DNA of 64,000 bases from Climacium dendroides (taxonomy: Eukaryota; Streptophyta; Bryopsida; Hypnales; Climaciaceae). How positions within the stretch are numbered: the first letter of the stretch is position 1; the number at the start of each line of letters is the position of its first letter. The position numbers and the translations under genes were made by a program. The stretch covers positions 12,322,001 to 12,386,000 of the forward strand of contig OX467088.1 in NCBI GenBank assembly GCA_950106755.1, written 5' to 3'. Positions 63,901 through 64,000 of this stretch are shown in pieces. The notes below the pieces were generated by a model. That model was given only the letters and a program-made list of their open reading frames with translations. It was not told the DNA's origin and ran no database searches.

Positions 63901-64000
63901 CCACCTCTTCCAGAGGACATAGGCATGCCACTTGTGGTTGGTGATCGAGGATCGCTAGGCAAACCCTTATTGAATGCCACACTCTTGTTATTGATTCCAC
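51922..64000 (-). CDS. Large coiled-coil protein with Sfi1-like repeats, 5' end beyond window
   Basis: Minus-strand exons: 64000(continues)-63688, 61129-61013, 60766-60604, 60455-60324, 60129-59905, 59785-59262, 57766-57580, 56384-56254, 56132-56081, 55909-55715, 55390-55139, 54926-54786, 54578-54432, 54219-54088, 53914-53815, 53667-53302, 52593-52130, 52008-51922 (TAA). Phases agree at every junction; about 1240 codons. In order: Gly/Ser-rich start, coiled coil, then a region with repeated Ala/Leu, aromatic and Trp spacing (LLSWEDYS, TLQAWKKIVKLW, VLNEWKDWLQYL, AMSAWQCIM, LVIKSWQHL, CLNEWWELMAW). It is followed by more coiled coil and a Ser/Gln/Pro-rich tail. The Trp repeats resemble Sfi1-type centrin-binding repeats, so a basal-body or spindle-pole role is inferred. 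The exact orthologue is unknown. The 2.56-kb intron 61130-63687 could hide an exon, though phases already fit without one. Confidence 0.8.
52978..53266. mobile_element. hAT-type foldback MITE, 289 bp, intronic
   Basis: The arms are about 142 bp and differ at only about two positions outside the central few bases; both are transitions. The ends are CACGGTTGTCATATAGGAC and, reverse-complemented, CACAGTTGTCATATAGGAC. The 8-bp duplication ATACTAAC flanks it at 52970-52977 and 53267-53274, as known for hAT elements. It lies in an intron of the coiled-coil gene. Non-coding. Confidence 0.92.
56497..57459 (+). mobile_element. TTAA-flanked element, 963 bp, intronic
   Basis: The left end is TTAACCTCTAAAGGACCAAA; the right end, reverse-complemented, is TTAACTCCTAAAGATTTTT. 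It is uninterrupted and collinear with the host element at 46256-48510 and, in inverse, 38082-38936. It sits in the 56385-57579 intron of the coiled-coil gene. Non-coding; a 69-codon ORF on its minus strand is incidental. Confidence 0.8.
59173..59232. repeat. ATGT / AT microsatellite
   Basis: About ten ATGT units with few interruptions, then an AT run, in the intron just 3' of the exon ending at 59262 (minus strand). Confidence 0.9.

Noticed and set aside
1..64000. tRNA or rRNA genes
   Set aside because: None recognised by eye on either strand. A covariance-model scan would be decisive and could not be run.

Overview
The window reads as AT-rich nuclear DNA of a streptophyte: a charophycean alga such as Chara, or a seed-free land plant. 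Reasons: introns with GT/AG borders, TTTAGGG-type telomere-like repeats, telo-box motifs (AAACCCTAA) at a ribosome-biogenesis gene, a plant-type peroxisomal serine-glyoxylate aminotransferase ending in SRI, and a large Sfi1-like coiled-coil gene of the kind expected where centrioles or flagellate sperm persist. The species is a guess; no database was searched.

Layout. 1-1460: edge of a decaying satellite array (about 170-180 bp period). 2.3-3.4 kb: minisatellites, partly built on TTTAGGG. 3.86-11.9 kb: an unusual accessory block with an intron-bearing, stop-riddled gene carrying a ParB/DGQHR-like motif, an intact 268-codon ORF, a basic Ser/Arg-rich exon, and at least 15 copies of a roughly 20-bp palindrome (TATCNTCGASTCGANGATA). 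12.4-13.8 kb: a degenerate array of a CCAATTGG-like motif. 14.15-14.7 kb: a broken unknown gene. 15.5-17.9 kb: a non-autonomous CACTA element. 18.9-22.7 kb: intergenic DNA with TTAA-flanked elements.

Four conserved genes can be spliced by eye. NOP2 (rRNA m5C methyltransferase) at 23008-29517, + strand, has 18 exons and 679 aa. Serine-glyoxylate aminotransferase at 33151-36163, + strand, has 5 exons and 402 aa. APH-1 (gamma-secretase subunit) at 39245-41479, - strand, has 6 exons and 255 aa. A Sfi1-like coiled-coil protein on the - strand ends at 51922 and runs off the right edge; 18 exons and about 1240 codons are visible. In each case the summed exon lengths keep the reading frame across every junction.

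The genes serve separate functions: ribosome biogenesis, photorespiration, intramembrane proteolysis and a probable centrin/basal-body scaffold. What links them is the intergenic and intronic DNA. It is dominated by small transposons with readable ends: nine elements of a TTAA-flanked (piggyBac-like) family, including two nested insertions with in-window empty-site comparisons; a CACTA element with TSD ACA; a perfect 171-bp CACTA foldback with TSD ATA; a 289-bp hAT-type foldback with an 8-bp TSD; and two further TIR elements. The most novel block is 3.86-11.9 kb, where palindromes and a ParB-like reading frame occur together.
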